Under the pieces are notes generated by a model. It was not told where the DNA came from and searched no databases. It saw only the letters and a program-made list of their open reading frames with translations. Made by a program: the position numbers and the translations under genes. Source: Anseranas semipalmata (taxonomy: Eukaryota; Chordata; Aves; Anseriformes; Anseranatidae). Taken from it: a stretch of DNA of 64,000 nt. The DNA lies in NCBI GenBank assembly GCA_013399115.1, contig VXAA01005218.1:44737-108736 (forward strand), in the 5' to 3' direction. This document shows, piece after piece, positions 16,245 to 28,861 of this stretch. Each line of letters begins with the position of its first letter. The stretch's first letter is position 1.

Positions 16245-17136
16245 TAGTATGGGACCATTTTACCTCAAAGTTTATTCAAGCATAGAATAAATCTTTGCAT
16301 CCACCTTTCCTTTACTGGAATAAAGTGTTGGGTTTTTAGAATAATCATTATTTTTCTGTTTGATATCTATATTTGCTGGTTTTGTAAATGTGGTTAAAAA
16401 CAACAGTCAACAGGATATGGTATGAACAACCAGGTAATTTTTCCATGTGGTGGATGCCTTATCTATTGTTTGAGAAGATGTGTTGCAAGCAAGTTACCTG
16501 ATATTATGTATGCTGTGATCATCCCAACAGAATCTTGATTAAAATAATTTCAATAAAGAACAAAACATCTCCATACAGTGGTTGAGACAGCGCTGTTTTG
16601 CTCAGTTATTGGTTTACCACGATATAGACCTCTGTATGTGTACTTAGTCTATACTCTGTGACTCACATTGCATCCAATGTGTCCGCAGGAAGCCCCCACA
16701 TAGCTCTGTGGGACTGTATCCATATGCTAAAGGGTGTTGCTGTGTTTCGGGTTATCAGAAATAAGGAACGTGTTTGTTCAGGGAGGAAAACGATGACTGT
16801 CAAGACAGTGAAGTTAACTGTCATAACATTCCCTCATGCTAGCTTGTTGCTTTATAAACCTTGATGTCAGTGTCTCTTCCATCACCTTTGTGATGTGAAA
16901 ACTTATTTAAACTTACATGCATCTGAACACTGCATTGGTTAATGGATCCTGTGGCTAAGATGATGCAGCTCTTCGGAGAATCTGTGAAAATGTGCAACAC
17001 AGTATGTAAAAGTGAAACAGAGAAGACATGCAGCTGCTTCCTTTGCTGATCTTCTGATGCTTGCCTTCCTTTTCATCATGCTCAACATCAGCCTCAGTTC
17101 TTTAGTGCAGATCAACACTTTGGGATTCCCTCATAT

Positions 17137-17420
17137 TTGTATTTCTTTAGGCTTTTGTTGTTGTTGTTGTTATTGCTAACTTTTCTCTTTCATCTATGTG
17201 TGCAAGGTAGCATGTACTCAGTATTTGATTTAGTTGCTTTTTATTTTCACATTTTGGTTATCGTTGGTCTCCTTTCAATCTGTTTCTTCCAACTTTCTGA
17301 CCCGTGTTCTCATCATTGGCTGTTCTTATACAGTTGTTTGCTTGTCTTTTTTCTCCATTTCTTTTATACTTTTTTGTTTTCCTCTTGGAGGCTCTTTCTT
17401 ATTTCTAGCTGTTTGAAGCA
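17137..17420. repeat. Pyrimidine-rich low-complexity stretch
   Basis: T/C-rich plus strand including (GTT)n near 17156-17171. The hydrophobic open frames across it come from its T-richness. Confidence 0.6.
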
Positions 17421-18949
17421 TTCACTGTTGATTTTTTAAAAAATCTTGCCTGTGGTTCTGTATAACCAAACTTAAGAACATCAAAACAGCAGTTTTGTCA
17501 GCCAGAATGTTTCCCCCTTGTGCAGAATATTCTCCTCCTTGACTGTTACCTGTTTTGCCATGACACCTTTATTATCATTTGTCCTAAAAGACAGGATAGC
17601 ATCTCAACTAATTTTTGTGCTTTTTAAATAAATTATTTGTGTGGCTGAGGAGAGAACAGACCAACCTTCTTTCCTGATGTAATCTCTGCATATCCCACTT
17701 GTGAAATGAAGTCCCTTTGTGCTTCTGCATAAGCTGTAGGAGCTTCTAAGAAATGCAGTGCTGCATGGGCAGCTGGGCCAAGGTCTTGCTGAGGGAACCT
17801 TTCACAGATGATCTCTACAGTTCCCAACTATCTCAATTGTTTTTTAGCTTTTGGATCATTTGGCTTATAAAGAACTGTGCTCTGTGAATGCTGAATTTGT
17901 TCAATCTTACCTGCCTACTTCATTTCACATTTATTAGCAGTGAACAATGTTGTTGTTCAGATTGCTTGAGTATATTTGTAATGAACCCTTACTTAACTTC
18001 TGTGCCAGTGGATAGCTAGATTTCTGGCCTGAAACAACCAGTGTTGACTCTCTGTCTGTGTTTCCAAAGATGAGAAAGTGAGAAAGAAGTACTTGAATTG
18101 GTGTATATTATTTTTGCTCGCTTGAGTTTACATTCCTCACTGAGTATCCTATTCTCCAGCACTACTGGGTGTAGTGGAACTTTGTAAGATCCCTGGCAGT
18201 GAGGTTGTCTTTGAGACACTATGAGTGTCTTCCATTCCTGCGAAGGCACAGGTATGCCACTGTCCAGTCTGATAACCATTACACTGGAGGAAGCATTTGA
18301 CTTTTTGCTTTAAGTGTGGCTCCAGACAGTTTCTGATGTTATCCTACTGCTGAGGAAATGTAAAATAGTGTCCACAATGCCTGCCCTTGGTAACTGGTCA
18401 CATGTGGAATGGGCATGTGGTAGCTCCTTGCATATTTCTTCTATTGCCAGTTTGTCAGATGCTTGATATTGTCCTGATGATAGCACATATCTATGTAAAG
18501 TTCCTTTCAGACACAGAAGTCTTATCAGGATATGATATTTGTGAAAACCTATATTCTGTTTTCCTATGCCTGTAAGCACAAAGATAAAAGAAAATCTTGA
18601 AGCGGTTTTCTAGGCCAGAGAACTCACTGGTACTTCCTCCTTCTCTCCCAAGGAGGGAAGGAGGAGCTCTGCATTTCATATGAAGTTAGGCATTAATGAA
18701 AAAAAAAGAAGAAGCCATTTGGGACTGCATTTGTGATCACCCAGTGTCAGCTGGGGAGGTGGTCCCAACAAACACTGTTTTTCCAGAAAGCCTACAAAGG
18801 TCATCAACACCAGAAGTGTGAATCAAGGCATAGTACCCACAAATGATAATATGCAGAGGTATCATAGTTTGGGGTCAGTAGCTTCTGTTTCACTTTAATG
18901 CAATGTTAACATTTGTAGAAGAAATAAAACCAGAAATAGAATTAGTATT

Positions 18950-19224
18950 AATCATAGAATGCTTTGGGTTGGAATGGACCTTAAAGATCATCTAGTTCCA
19001 CCCTCCCTGCCATGGGCAGGGAGGGACACCTTCCACCAGACCAGGTTGCTCAAAGCCCCATCGAAGCTGACCTTAAACACTTTGAGGGATGGGGCATCTG
19101 CAACTTCTCTGGGCAACCAGTAGCTCCACCACCCTCATAGTAAAGAATTTCTTCCTAATATCTAATCTAAATCTACTTTTAGTTTAAAACCATAACTTCT
19201 TGTCCTATCACTACACTCCCTGAA
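18950..19224 (-). mobile_element. CR1 LINE 3' fragment
   Basis: It starts on the plus strand with AATCATAGAATG, the reverse complement of a CR1 3' terminus, and continues with TGGAATGGACCTTAAAGATC, GATGGGGCATCTGCAACTTC and CTTGTCCTATCACTACA. This is a CR1-Y/J-like 3' end of about 275 bases, heavily 5'-truncated, with no coding capacity. A copy of the same subfamily type lies at 48767-49036. Confidence 0.9.
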
Positions 19225-20186
19225 ATCAAGGTATAACATTACTGATTTCAGTTTCATTGTCTTTGTTTTGAACCCAATGGAAAAAAAGTTTCTAATTTCC
19301 GACCTGAAATAAATCTCGTTTCTTCATCTGTATACCTAAGCATAATATATTTTCATAGAAATAGAAATTAAATATGTTCGAAAGATTTTTCTATCATGAA
19401 AGATATTCATATCTTTATTTATCTGCATTGTAAAATAGCAGAAATGAGGTTACACTGATAGTTTGGAACAAGAGATAGTGGCAATAAAGCAGTGGTAGGT
19501 AGCTGAACCAGGCTGGCATAAAGTAGTTGAATTATGAGCTTCATTAGAGGCATCTAACCATTTTGATAGTCAGAGAGAAGGGCACAAAGCTTAATGGATA
19601 CCATAGAAATATAATGAGATTAAAAATGTGACAGATGAAATTTTGCAGTGGTGTGGTAAAGGATAGACCAACCTCTTATTGCTTTGAAAAATAAATATCA
19701 TGCAGATCAGTAGGTAAGCAAACACCAGGAGAAGTGACTGTATGAGTGATTCTGCTGTAATCCTCATAGTTTCTACAGCTTCTTTACTGTGTAGGCATGC
19801 ATCATGATGGGTTGGAACATGACTACAGGAGTGTTTGTGGTTGGGGCAGGATGTGGCATTTGTGAAACTAAGACAAAGAAACCTAGCCCCCCCAAATCTT
19901 CCTCATACCACAGTCTACTGTCAGTTGTAAAACTCCAGTCTTTGTCCCTTTGCTGTTACCAGTCTTCTTCCTAGCATCTTCTATAGATATTCCGATAAAT
20001 TTTCCAGATGTTGTATTTCTTAGAAAATTTTGGGAGAGTTGGCTATTTGAAGATTCAATTCTGAGCAGAAATGAGTAAGCATATCTGAAAAATGGAAACT
20101 ATAGATGGCTTAAGGTTGGTCAAAGCCAATCCACAGAGAATTATGAGCTTCTTTTTCCCATGCTCTACTATTGCTATGCATGTCAT

Positions 20187-21262
20187 AATCATAGAATCAT
20201 AGAATATCTCAAGTTGGAAGGGATCCACAAGGATCATTGAGTCCAGCTCATGGTTCCACACAGGACCACCCAAAAATCAAACCATATGTCTGAGAGTGTT
20301 GTCCAAATACTTCTTGAACTCTGGCAGGCTCGGTGCAGTGAACACTGCCCTGGGGAGCCTGTTCCAGTGTGCGACCACCCTCTCAGTGAAGAACCTTTTC
20401 CTGATATCCAACCTGAACCTCCCCTGCCGCAGCTTGACTCCATTCCCTTGGGTCCTGTCGCTGTCACCACAGAGCAGAGATCAGCGCCTGCCCCTCCGCT
20501 CCCCCTTGTGAGGAAGCTGCAGGCCGCAATGAGGCCTCCCCTCAGTCTCCTCTTCTCTGGGCTGAACAAACCAAGTGACCTCAGCCATTCCTCATACGTC
20601 TTGCCCTCTAGACCCTTCACCATCTTTGTTGTCATCCTCTGGACACTCTCCAATAGTTTTATGTCCTTCTTATACTGTGGTGCCCAAAACCACACACAGT
20701 ACTCGAGGTGAGGCCGCACCAGCACAGAGCAGAGCAGGACAATCACTTCCCTTGACCAACTAGCAATGTCGTGCTTGATGCACCCCAGGATACGGTTGGC
20801 CCTCCTGGCTGCCAGGGCACACTGCTGGCTCATATTCAGCTTGCTGTTGACCAGAACCCCCAGATCTCTTTCTGTGGGAATGAGAGCTCCCAGCTCCCAG
20901 CTCCCAGCCTCCCAGCCAGGGGCTCTCCAGCCTCTCATCCCTCATCTGTACAGTAACCAGGGTTGCCCCTCCCCAGGTGCAGAATTCAGCACTTGCTCTT
21001 ATTAAACTTCATACTGTTGGTGATTCCCCAGCTCTCTAATTTGCCAAGATCTCTCTGCAAAGCCTCTCTACCCCCAAAAGGATCAAGAACTCCTCCCCAT
21101 TTAGTGTCATCCCCAAACTTACTCAGTATACCTTCAAGTCCCATGTCCAAATCATTTATGAAAACATTAAAGACAACTGGCCCTAAAATGGACCCCTGGG
21201 GAACCCCAGTAGTGACTGGCTGCCAGTCTCATGCAACCCCATTAACTAGAACCCTTTGAGTC
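20187..21262 (-). pseudogene. CR1 ORF2 reverse transcriptase remnant
   Basis: This is the coding part of the CR1 copy described above. Two blocks are visible. The upstream block (about 20990-21262) has the GVPQGS and xGDDT motifs, and the downstream block (20234-20938) is the RT thumb and C-terminal region. A frame change separates them. The usual CR1 catalytic box is YADD, and this copy has FGDD. It has no role in NFIB and no sign of expression. Confidence 0.85.
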
Positions 21263-21268
21263 TAACCC
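20187..21268 (-). mobile_element. CR1 LINE with partial reverse transcriptase
   Basis: The plus strand begins with repeated AATCATAGAATCATAGAAT, so the 3' end is on the left. On the minus strand the frame encodes the second half of a CR1 reverse transcriptase: [18 protein letters not shown], then FGDDT at the catalytic position. Further on come ERDLGVLVNSKLNMSQQCA, ANRILGCI, LVRPHLEYCVWFWAPQYKKD and LFSPEKRRLRG. The 5' part (endonuclease, first half of RT) is missing. A 234-residue open frame (20234-20938) survives, but the full protein is broken by frame changes near 20930-20990. Confidence 0.92.
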
Positions 21269-22667
21269 ATTTTTATATTATTCTGATATAAAAATATATA
21301 AAATATCAAATTAACTGAAATCAGTATTAAAAATAAATTCTAATTTATATTTATTGAAATGAGATTATAAACACTAATGGAAGAAAACAAAAGCTTATAA
21401 AGTCATTATATTGTCTTGGAGTTTTACTCCAATGACTTGCAAAAGTTTAAAAATATTTAAGAATATAAAATGTAACCACAAAAATGTGTATTACAGTTTC
21501 AAAACCTGATTTAAACAAATTATCATGGATTTACAATCTGTTGGTTTTGAGTTTGTATACATTTAATCATTGTGGGAAGATTCTGCAGTTTGTGCCATTC
21601 TTTTTACTACATTAAAATAGCTAAAATACAACTCTATTTTGCATGATTTTTTTTTGAAACATGTGAGGTCTTCCTGCAAAGCAAGCAGGCAGAATTATAA
21701 CTGCAAAGGTTTCTCCTAAACCTTTCCTCTGCTATTAGCTTCCCAAGTAACTAATCATCCTCCAAAAATCCCAAAGCATAAGAAAGTGAGGAGTCATCCC
21801 TGAGGATGGTGCATTACTCAGAAATAGAAATCCAACAAGGCATTTAGGAGGTCAATTTCTGTGCCTGCTGTCAGATCCTGTGCAAGGTGTTTGTTCTCTT
21901 CTGTACCTTGTTTTTTTTTTTTTTTTCCCAAATTAATGTCTTATTAATGTCAATAATGTCTGGCTCATTCCTTAGCTTCATTTCTACTGATTGGAAATAT
22001 ATGTAGATCTAAACAGTAGTGTTCTGTAAATCTCTAGTCTTCCTTTTTCCAGGTTGCTGTTACTGAATTCTGCATGTTTCTCTTTAACAAAATTCTGATT
22101 TCCAGCAATAGTGTGCAAATACCTTGTGAAATAGATTGAAATTGCCGATTGATTGAGTTTGCTAAGTGTTTTTGAAATTCTTAGCAGGTTAAAATTTTGT
22201 ATATCAAAAAAAATAAAAATAAAAAATCCCCTTCCCCATGTGGAAGAGGAAGTTACTAAAATGTAACAAAAGTAGCTACTGATGCTGTGGAGAAAAAATA
22301 AATCAGAATAAATAGGCTAAGAACTGCTGGTGAACTTCTTAATTTATTAACTGATAAGTAAATGGGATACATTTTCCTTAAGTTCCTTAAGAACTGAGCA
22401 CAGTGTATGAACCTATGGCTTCCCTTCTAAAAGCTAGCTCGACAAAGTTCATAAATATAATTGCAGACAATTTCAGCAGTTGTCCTTGAGGCCTGTTTTG
22501 CTATTGTAGTGTTACAACTCTGTGTATGTTGTAAGTAAACAAAACAGGCATTGTCACCAATGCGCACTGTTGCCATTAAAGCAGAGATTCATGTGAATTT
22601 CTTTAGCAGTCAGGTGTCTAGAAATATGGAATGTCAATATACAATGAAGTGAATTTTAATTTTACAG

Positions 22668-23111
22668 TTTCTTCATCATGTTCCCTCTCTCACACCTCAC
22701 CCACCTCTACCAACATTCAAGAGTCAAGATGCCAGAATACCATTAAAACTGAAACAGCTGGACCGCCTTCACCTGTTCATTGGCCAGCAGCTGTTGGACC
22801 CTCCACTTCTCAGGTCCCGACCCCCATTGCTGGATATCCCTCTTCTGGACTCTTGTCCCCTTTTGCTTTCTCCCCACCCACTGGACACTCCTTCCCCATT
22901 GGCAATCTTCCCAATGGGCCTTTCCTTTTTGGGCCTTCTTCTCATGGACCGTCAAAGATGGACATTCTCATTTCTGAAGTGAGGGAACTAAAAGAGGAAG
23001 TAGTTAATGTGATCCAGGAGTTGAGAACGGTAGCAGATCACCTTGGCTTTTTGGTGGCCTGTGTTGGACAGAGTTCAGTTTCTTTTCCAGATTCTGGTGT
23101 TCCTTCTGAAG
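22668..23111 (+). CDS. Candidate novel alternative NFIB exon (Pro-rich plus coiled coil)
   Basis: I do not recognise this protein. The block starts right after AATTTTACAG (AG at 22666-22667) with TT, which joins the G left by the 16121-16239 exon to give GTT (Val). The frame then stays open for 147 further codons. Numbering from that Val: residues 1-32 are Ser/Thr-rich with IKTE at 26-29, a classic sumoylation pattern. Residues 33-97 are very rich in Pro, Gly and Ser with repeated P-F/F-P pieces (LLSPFAFSPPTGHSFPIG). Residues 98-130 form a helix with hydrophobics at 101, 105, 108, 112, 115, 119, 122, 126 and 129, an exact 4-3 heptad. It may end at TAA (23114-23116) as a terminal exon, or splice at AAG|GTTAAT after 23111, giving a 444-nt phase 1-1 cassette that enters the DMSSPT exon in frame. 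Its base composition is richer in G+C than the flanking intron. Alternatives are a retroposed piece of another gene or an exapted transposon ORF. Confidence 0.55.
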
Positions 23112-23333
23112 GTTAATGCTTTAGAAACTCAGTCTCCATCTAACAGATGTATTCATCTTGCAAAGGTTTACCTTGATGAATATCCGTTAAATGTGGTTTT
23201 GACTCTGAGTTCTCAAAATTATTGTATGTCAAAGCACGTTTTAAAGTGATTTATGTCATTGGTAACTTCTGTTACATCTGCCTTTGTATTTTTTAATTTT
23301 TCAAAATATTCTTTAAACAATGTATACACACAT

Positions 23334-23336
<3 letters not shown>

Positions 23337-23373
<37 letters not shown>

Positions 23374-23375
23374 CA
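23337..23375. repeat. (TA)n tract beside assembly gap
   Basis: AT dinucleotides run into TTTATATACACTT and stop at the N gap at 23379, so the repeat probably contributed to the assembly break. Confidence 0.9.
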
Positions 23376-23378
23376 CTT

Positions 23379-24162
23379 NNNNNNNNNNNNNNNNNNNNNN
23401 NNNNNNNNNNNNNNNNNNNNNNNNNNNNNNNNNNNNNNNNNNNNNNNNNNNNNNNNNNNNNNNNNNNNNNNNNNNNNNNNNNNNNNNNNNNNNNNNNNNN
23501 NNNNNNNNNNNNNNNNNNNNNNNNNNNNNNNNNNNNNNNNNNNNNNNNNNNNNNNNNNNNNNNNNNNNNNNNNNNNNNNNNNNNNNNNNNNNNNNNNNNN
23601 NNNNNNNNNNNNNNNNNNNNNNNNNNNNNNNNNNNNNNNNNNNNNNNNNNNNNNNNNNNNNNNNNNNNNNNNNNNNNNNNNNNNNNNNNNNNNNNNNNNN
23701 NNNNNNNNNNNNNNNNNNNNNNNNNNNNNNNNNNNNNNNNNNNNNNNNNNNNNNNNNNNNNNNNNNNNNNNNNNNNNNNNNNNNNNNNNNNNNNNNNNNN
23801 NNNNNNNNNNNNNNNNNNNNNNNNNNNNNNNNNNNNNNNNNNNNNNNNNNNNNNNNNNNNNNNNNNNNNNNNNNNNNNNNNNNNNNNNNNNNNNNNNNNN
23901 NNNNNNNNNNNNNNNNNNNNNNNNNNNNNNNNNNNNNNNNNNNNNNNNNNNNNNNNNNNNNNNNNNNNNNNNNNNNNNNNNNNNNNNNNNNNNNNNNNNN
24001 NNNNNNNNNNNNNNNNNNNNNNNNNNNNNNNNNNNNNNNNNNNNNNNNNNNNNNNNNNNNNNNNNNNNNNNNNNNNNNNNNNNNNNNNNNNNNNNNNNNN
24101 NNNNNNNNNNNNNNNNNNNNNNNNNNNNNNNNNNNNNNNNNNNNNNNNNNNNNNNNNNNNNN
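23379..24162. other. Assembly gap (784 N)
   Basis: Unknown sequence 263 bases after the stop codon of the candidate exon. It could hide a poly(A) site or another exon. Confidence 0.99.
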
Positions 24163-24548
24163 ACCCGAATTTTCTGTTTTTGGCTGGTATAGTGTGTGCA
24201 CAGTAGTCAAATGCTGCTACTTGATTCATTTTCATAATATCAATGGTCTTAAGATTCTTAAAGTAGGAGGACTTTTATCTTACTTTTTATCAAGAGTAAG
24301 TTTTCAACGTATATATCCAGAGAAAATTCTATGCTGTGACTTTTCTTTCATGGTCAGTTAACAGCTATTATGTTGAGAGTGGCATCATGGTAGCAAACAG
24401 CAGCATTAACAAGGAAGACTTGCCTGGGATGTCACAAATTCAGCTCTCCTCATTTTTTCCTGGTTGCAGAACAAGATGTTGTCAGTGATCAATGAATGGG
24501 CATTATGTCTTCTTTTTTAAAAAAATCAGTGGTTCTGCCATGATAGTT

Positions 24549-24571
24549 AAAATAATAATAATAATAATAAA
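24549..24571. repeat. (AAT)n microsatellite
   Basis: Short AAT run. Confidence 0.85.
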
Positions 24572-27500
24572 TATATCTATAGAGAATAGGTTTACCTTTT
24601 GTTTCCATAGTGGCAATTTTACAAGAAAAACTGCTGGTACTTGAAGTAAGTTAAACGTTATTTTTATAAAGATGAAAATGTTTTCTTACACTTAGAGCTT
24701 AAAAGACACTAGGTATAGAAAAAATAGGTGAAGAAGCTTTTAAGAGCTATTTTAATTTAAAAAGCAGAGAAAGAGAAGAAAAAAAATCCATGAACGGGAT
24801 AGCAAAAACCTTATCTTTACATGAGTAAAGTAGCTTTCACATCAAGAATATTTACATCCTCTGTTACCGGGTGAGAGTGCCGTTATGTCTATACTTGCTA
24901 CAAAAATAGAGAGATTACATTTGTTTCCTCAGCAAGTGTAAACTGAGGTGGCCTAAAAAAATCAGCGGTATACAAAAAAAAAAATAAAAAATAAAAATGT
25001 GTAGATGCATTTGATCCTAGAATCCCAGAGATCTAGGATTTTCTGTTTAAAACATCTTTAGACCAATTTGCAACTTGTTCATAAGTTTCTTCAAACATTC
25101 AGAGTAGCAGATGATGAAGTTTCTAACCTGGGCAGAGTAGGAACCTGACTTTTCCTTCAGCCCATGTACACTTCAGATTCTGAATGAATGAAGAGTAATA
25201 AAATGTTCTGAAATAAAGACAGAAAGACAAATACAGTGACAGACACAAGAAGTGTATAAAAAGGTTTGATTTTTTTTTTTCATTTCTCGATATGGCTGTT
25301 ATTTGCTCAATAAAGTAATTGTAAAAATGTGATTTTAGGTTCTTTGTCTTTTATTTTGAAAAATATAATGTGGCAAGACCTATTAATTAATGCTTTCCAT
25401 AAGTAATAAACTTAGGGCTAGTATATTCTTCTGCTATATATATCAGTGGAAGATGTAAATGCAAAAGATATTTTTCATATATGCATAACACTTATTCAGT
25501 TACTGTAATTAGCAATAAAATTCATGCCTTAAAGCACAATTTGGTCCAGGAGCTGTTATGTGTACTTGTCCTATTCCAGTGTTGCTGAATAAGAGGTTTC
25601 AGTATTAGTTTTGAAACTGCTCAGGTGCTCTGAATATCAGAAACTGCAAGTTAAGTATTGATCTGTATTGTATGATCCGACCTATCTTCTGTTACCGTAA
25701 GAATTGCTATTTAGTACCTCGTGAATCGTAGGTGTCCGCATTGCCTATTTTTTCCACTCATGGTACATTCATGAGATGAAAATTCAATGCACATGCAACT
25801 TTTTCAGATAATTCTCCTTTTTGTCTTTATTGATGGAATTTTTGTTCCTGTGCTAAACACATTGATAAATTTGAAAAGGTTCTTCATTTGTCCTTTTAAC
25901 TACTTGCATGCAAACTGTATCAAACTTGATCACAGGCATATGTGAGTTAATCATTTTATCCGATTTTATTCAAAAACATTCCCCAAATGGATCTATAATT
26001 AAATTAATATATCTCACCTATTAAACCATCCTAATCTTACAAATATAGACTATAATAGTCATAAAAAAGAGAAGCCATAACCTAAATGCTTCTAAATCAA
26101 CAATTTACCTTAAATTGTTATATCTTAAATGCCTCCTTAATCTTATTGCATTAGAAACTGTGAATACTTTTCTGACTTATGTAGTTAAGGTTACAATATT
26201 GATTTCATTTTCTAGACCAAGTTCTTTGGATTCTCACTATTAATAAGATGCTATAGCTGTGCATTTTTCCTTGGAGTTTGGATGACTTTCTGTAGGATAA
26301 TTTAATAAATGTCTAAAATGTACTCTAAAGTCTGTATAATTTGTTTGGCTTTTTAATTAGATTTTCTCACAGTCTCCCATAATGCTTTTTTACTACAGCT
26401 ATCTACTGAAATTACATCTCTTAACGATGATTCTTAGATGATTAAATAGCCCAGTCAGTTTCTGAAGTAAAAAAGTTAAATGAAAATGTAGTCAAGTACC
26501 TAAAGTACATTCTAGTTGCTTAAGGGTTCTTTATGGCAGTACAGAGCACTTGGAGTACCATGTGAGTTTGGAAATGACAGTATATGCATTTCTTATTGTA
26601 TATTATATTCTATGTAGCAACAACATTGCATTTTTTGTTTCATGCTTTTTATCTCTATTTCCAAAGTCAGCCTTATTATTTGTAGTGCCTACTCCGTGTT
26701 TGACTGCTAGCCACCCCATTCAGCTTTGAGTTAATCCTGAGTACTTCCAGTATGACATCTGGTGGGCTGTGCTGGTGTAGAGGCTGTTGGATAAACAGCC
26801 TGAAGTTTTGGGAAGAAGTGAGGCAGGAGGGGCTGTGGAGGTGAAGTCTGAACTGTGTTGCTGGTCCCTGTGGGTCACTGCAGAGCTGGTGGGGACAGTG
26901 TTGCCTCTCCCCAGCTGCAACACCCCAGCTCCTCACAGTCTTACACGTGGGACCTGTGTCTTGGGGTCTCGCAGCTGGACAATGCTTTTGGTACATGGCA
27001 TGTAGGGTGAGGAAAGCTGACCGGTTTTATGACAGCAGAACAATGCATGGGAAAAAAAATGATATTTTTCTCCTCACCAGAAACAGTAGAGTTATCATAA
27101 CACATTCATGCTGAATATGATTAATGATGATGAATCAGTCAGAAACTTTCCTTTGAGGTTTACTGTTACTTTGTAATGAAGGGTGGCAAGTTGGAAGGAA
27201 GGTTTGAAGGGTGAGAATGAAGAATTCCTGACCACTGTTCTTGCAGGATGAAATGCCATATTTTCAGCACAAACTTAGTGGGAATAGCTGTAAGTTTAAA
27301 GAGGAATAATCTCTTCAAAATGGCAGTTAGTTACTTACATGACACCATCAAAAAACTGTTATGGGATTAGATCTGTATGTCCCATCCTACTGTTAAATAT
27401 TTTTTTGAAATTACTTTGGGATGTGGAGGTTTCTAATGTGTTTATATTCAATATTAATATTCTAATCTGAGCATCATATCTTTCCCCTCTTCCTGTTTTA

Positions 27501-28837
27501 TATACTGCTTTTTGTTAAAACTGTTTTTTTTTTGTGTGTGTGTGTTAATTTTAAGAAATGATGTAGGTTTCCAAAACACCCTAACTGAAATAACCATGGA
27601 TTAGAATTATTCTTTTCAAATACTAGTGTACTTATTTTTTAAATTCCAGACACTGTACTGAGTTGTTTTGCTTTATGTTCATAAAAAGTAGGATACCCTG
27701 TAAATCAATGAAGAAATTCATCTTTATAGGGTTAGTCACACACAGCAATAAAAAGCATTCTACAACTTGTTTGCATAGAGACCTTTTTTTTTTTTTCCCT
27801 CCTGGTATGCTGGGAGTTAGGAGGACAGGTAGATACTTCTGTCTGCCCCCCTTCCTGTTTAGGAAAAGAAAATCAAGGTTAATAAATCCCACAGAATGGG
27901 AGGACTGGACAGAGAAACTGTTGCAGTACTCTGCAAGTTTGTATGAGTATAGGGATGAGAAAAATGATTTTTGTTCCTTCTGAAGTGTTTCTGGATCCCA
28001 TGATATTGCAGTTGGCTGAAAGTTCTTGCATCACTTTTTTCTCTTATGTATATCAATACTTTTTGAGAAATGCAAAATAAAATAATGTAATTTATTAGGA
28101 AAGATAAATAGAGAATGAACAAGGAAATAATTCAATTGCCATTGGAAGAATTCTATTCTTGCTTTGCTACAGCTTTTCTAAATTGGAACAATGTTTAGTG
28201 TTTTGCTCACCATCTTGCAGTACTGAAGATAGCATTGGAAGAAATTCTAGTCTAGTTCCTCTTAGTTTTTTCACTACTGATCAGAAAATACAGTGCAATG
28301 AGATGGTTTAGGTGCTGTGAAATGGCAAAACACCACAACAAAGTGTTAGATTAGCCTTAGGCATGGCTGCTGATAGGATAACCAGTGTCACAGTCTGATA
28401 GACTGGTTTCTGCAGCATTGGAGGTGTGTCTGTAAAAATACCATTGGAGCTAAATGGGCTGATCTGAAGATAGGAGATTACCAAGTGTTTGTACACTGAA
28501 ATGTTCTACTTTAGTACAAAATTTTCACACATAAACTGCTTTCCTACACTTGATATAGAACCAAAAATAAAACTGAGGTCAAGTTGTTAAACTTGAAGAG
28601 AGCATCTCTCTTCAAACCTTCACCCTGGTTGCTCCTTGAGTTCAGAACACACACAGCTGCTAAGCAATATGCATATCTGTCTTCATATAAGACCTCACTG
28701 CTTCTCTTAAAAGAGAATATAGATTAGTCTTCACACTGAGAGTTGCTATACATGTCTCAGAGACTCATCATTCATGACTGGTCAGGATGATTTTTTGGTT
28801 GATTTTCTGCTCAGGGAAACATTGATTATCAAAACTG

Positions 28838-28861
28838 ATTTTTGTTTTTGTTTTTGTTTTT
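28838..28861. repeat. (TTTTTG)n tract
   Basis: About four units of TTTTTG. Confidence 0.85.

Noticed and set aside
20234..20938. 234-codon minus-strand open frame
   Set aside because: It is the C-terminal reverse transcriptase part of a CR1 LINE, not a host gene.
23219..24235. Very long open frames (290-338 codons) on both strands
   Set aside because: They consist mostly of unknown residues from the N gap at 23379-24162, with only short real ends in (TA)n sequence.
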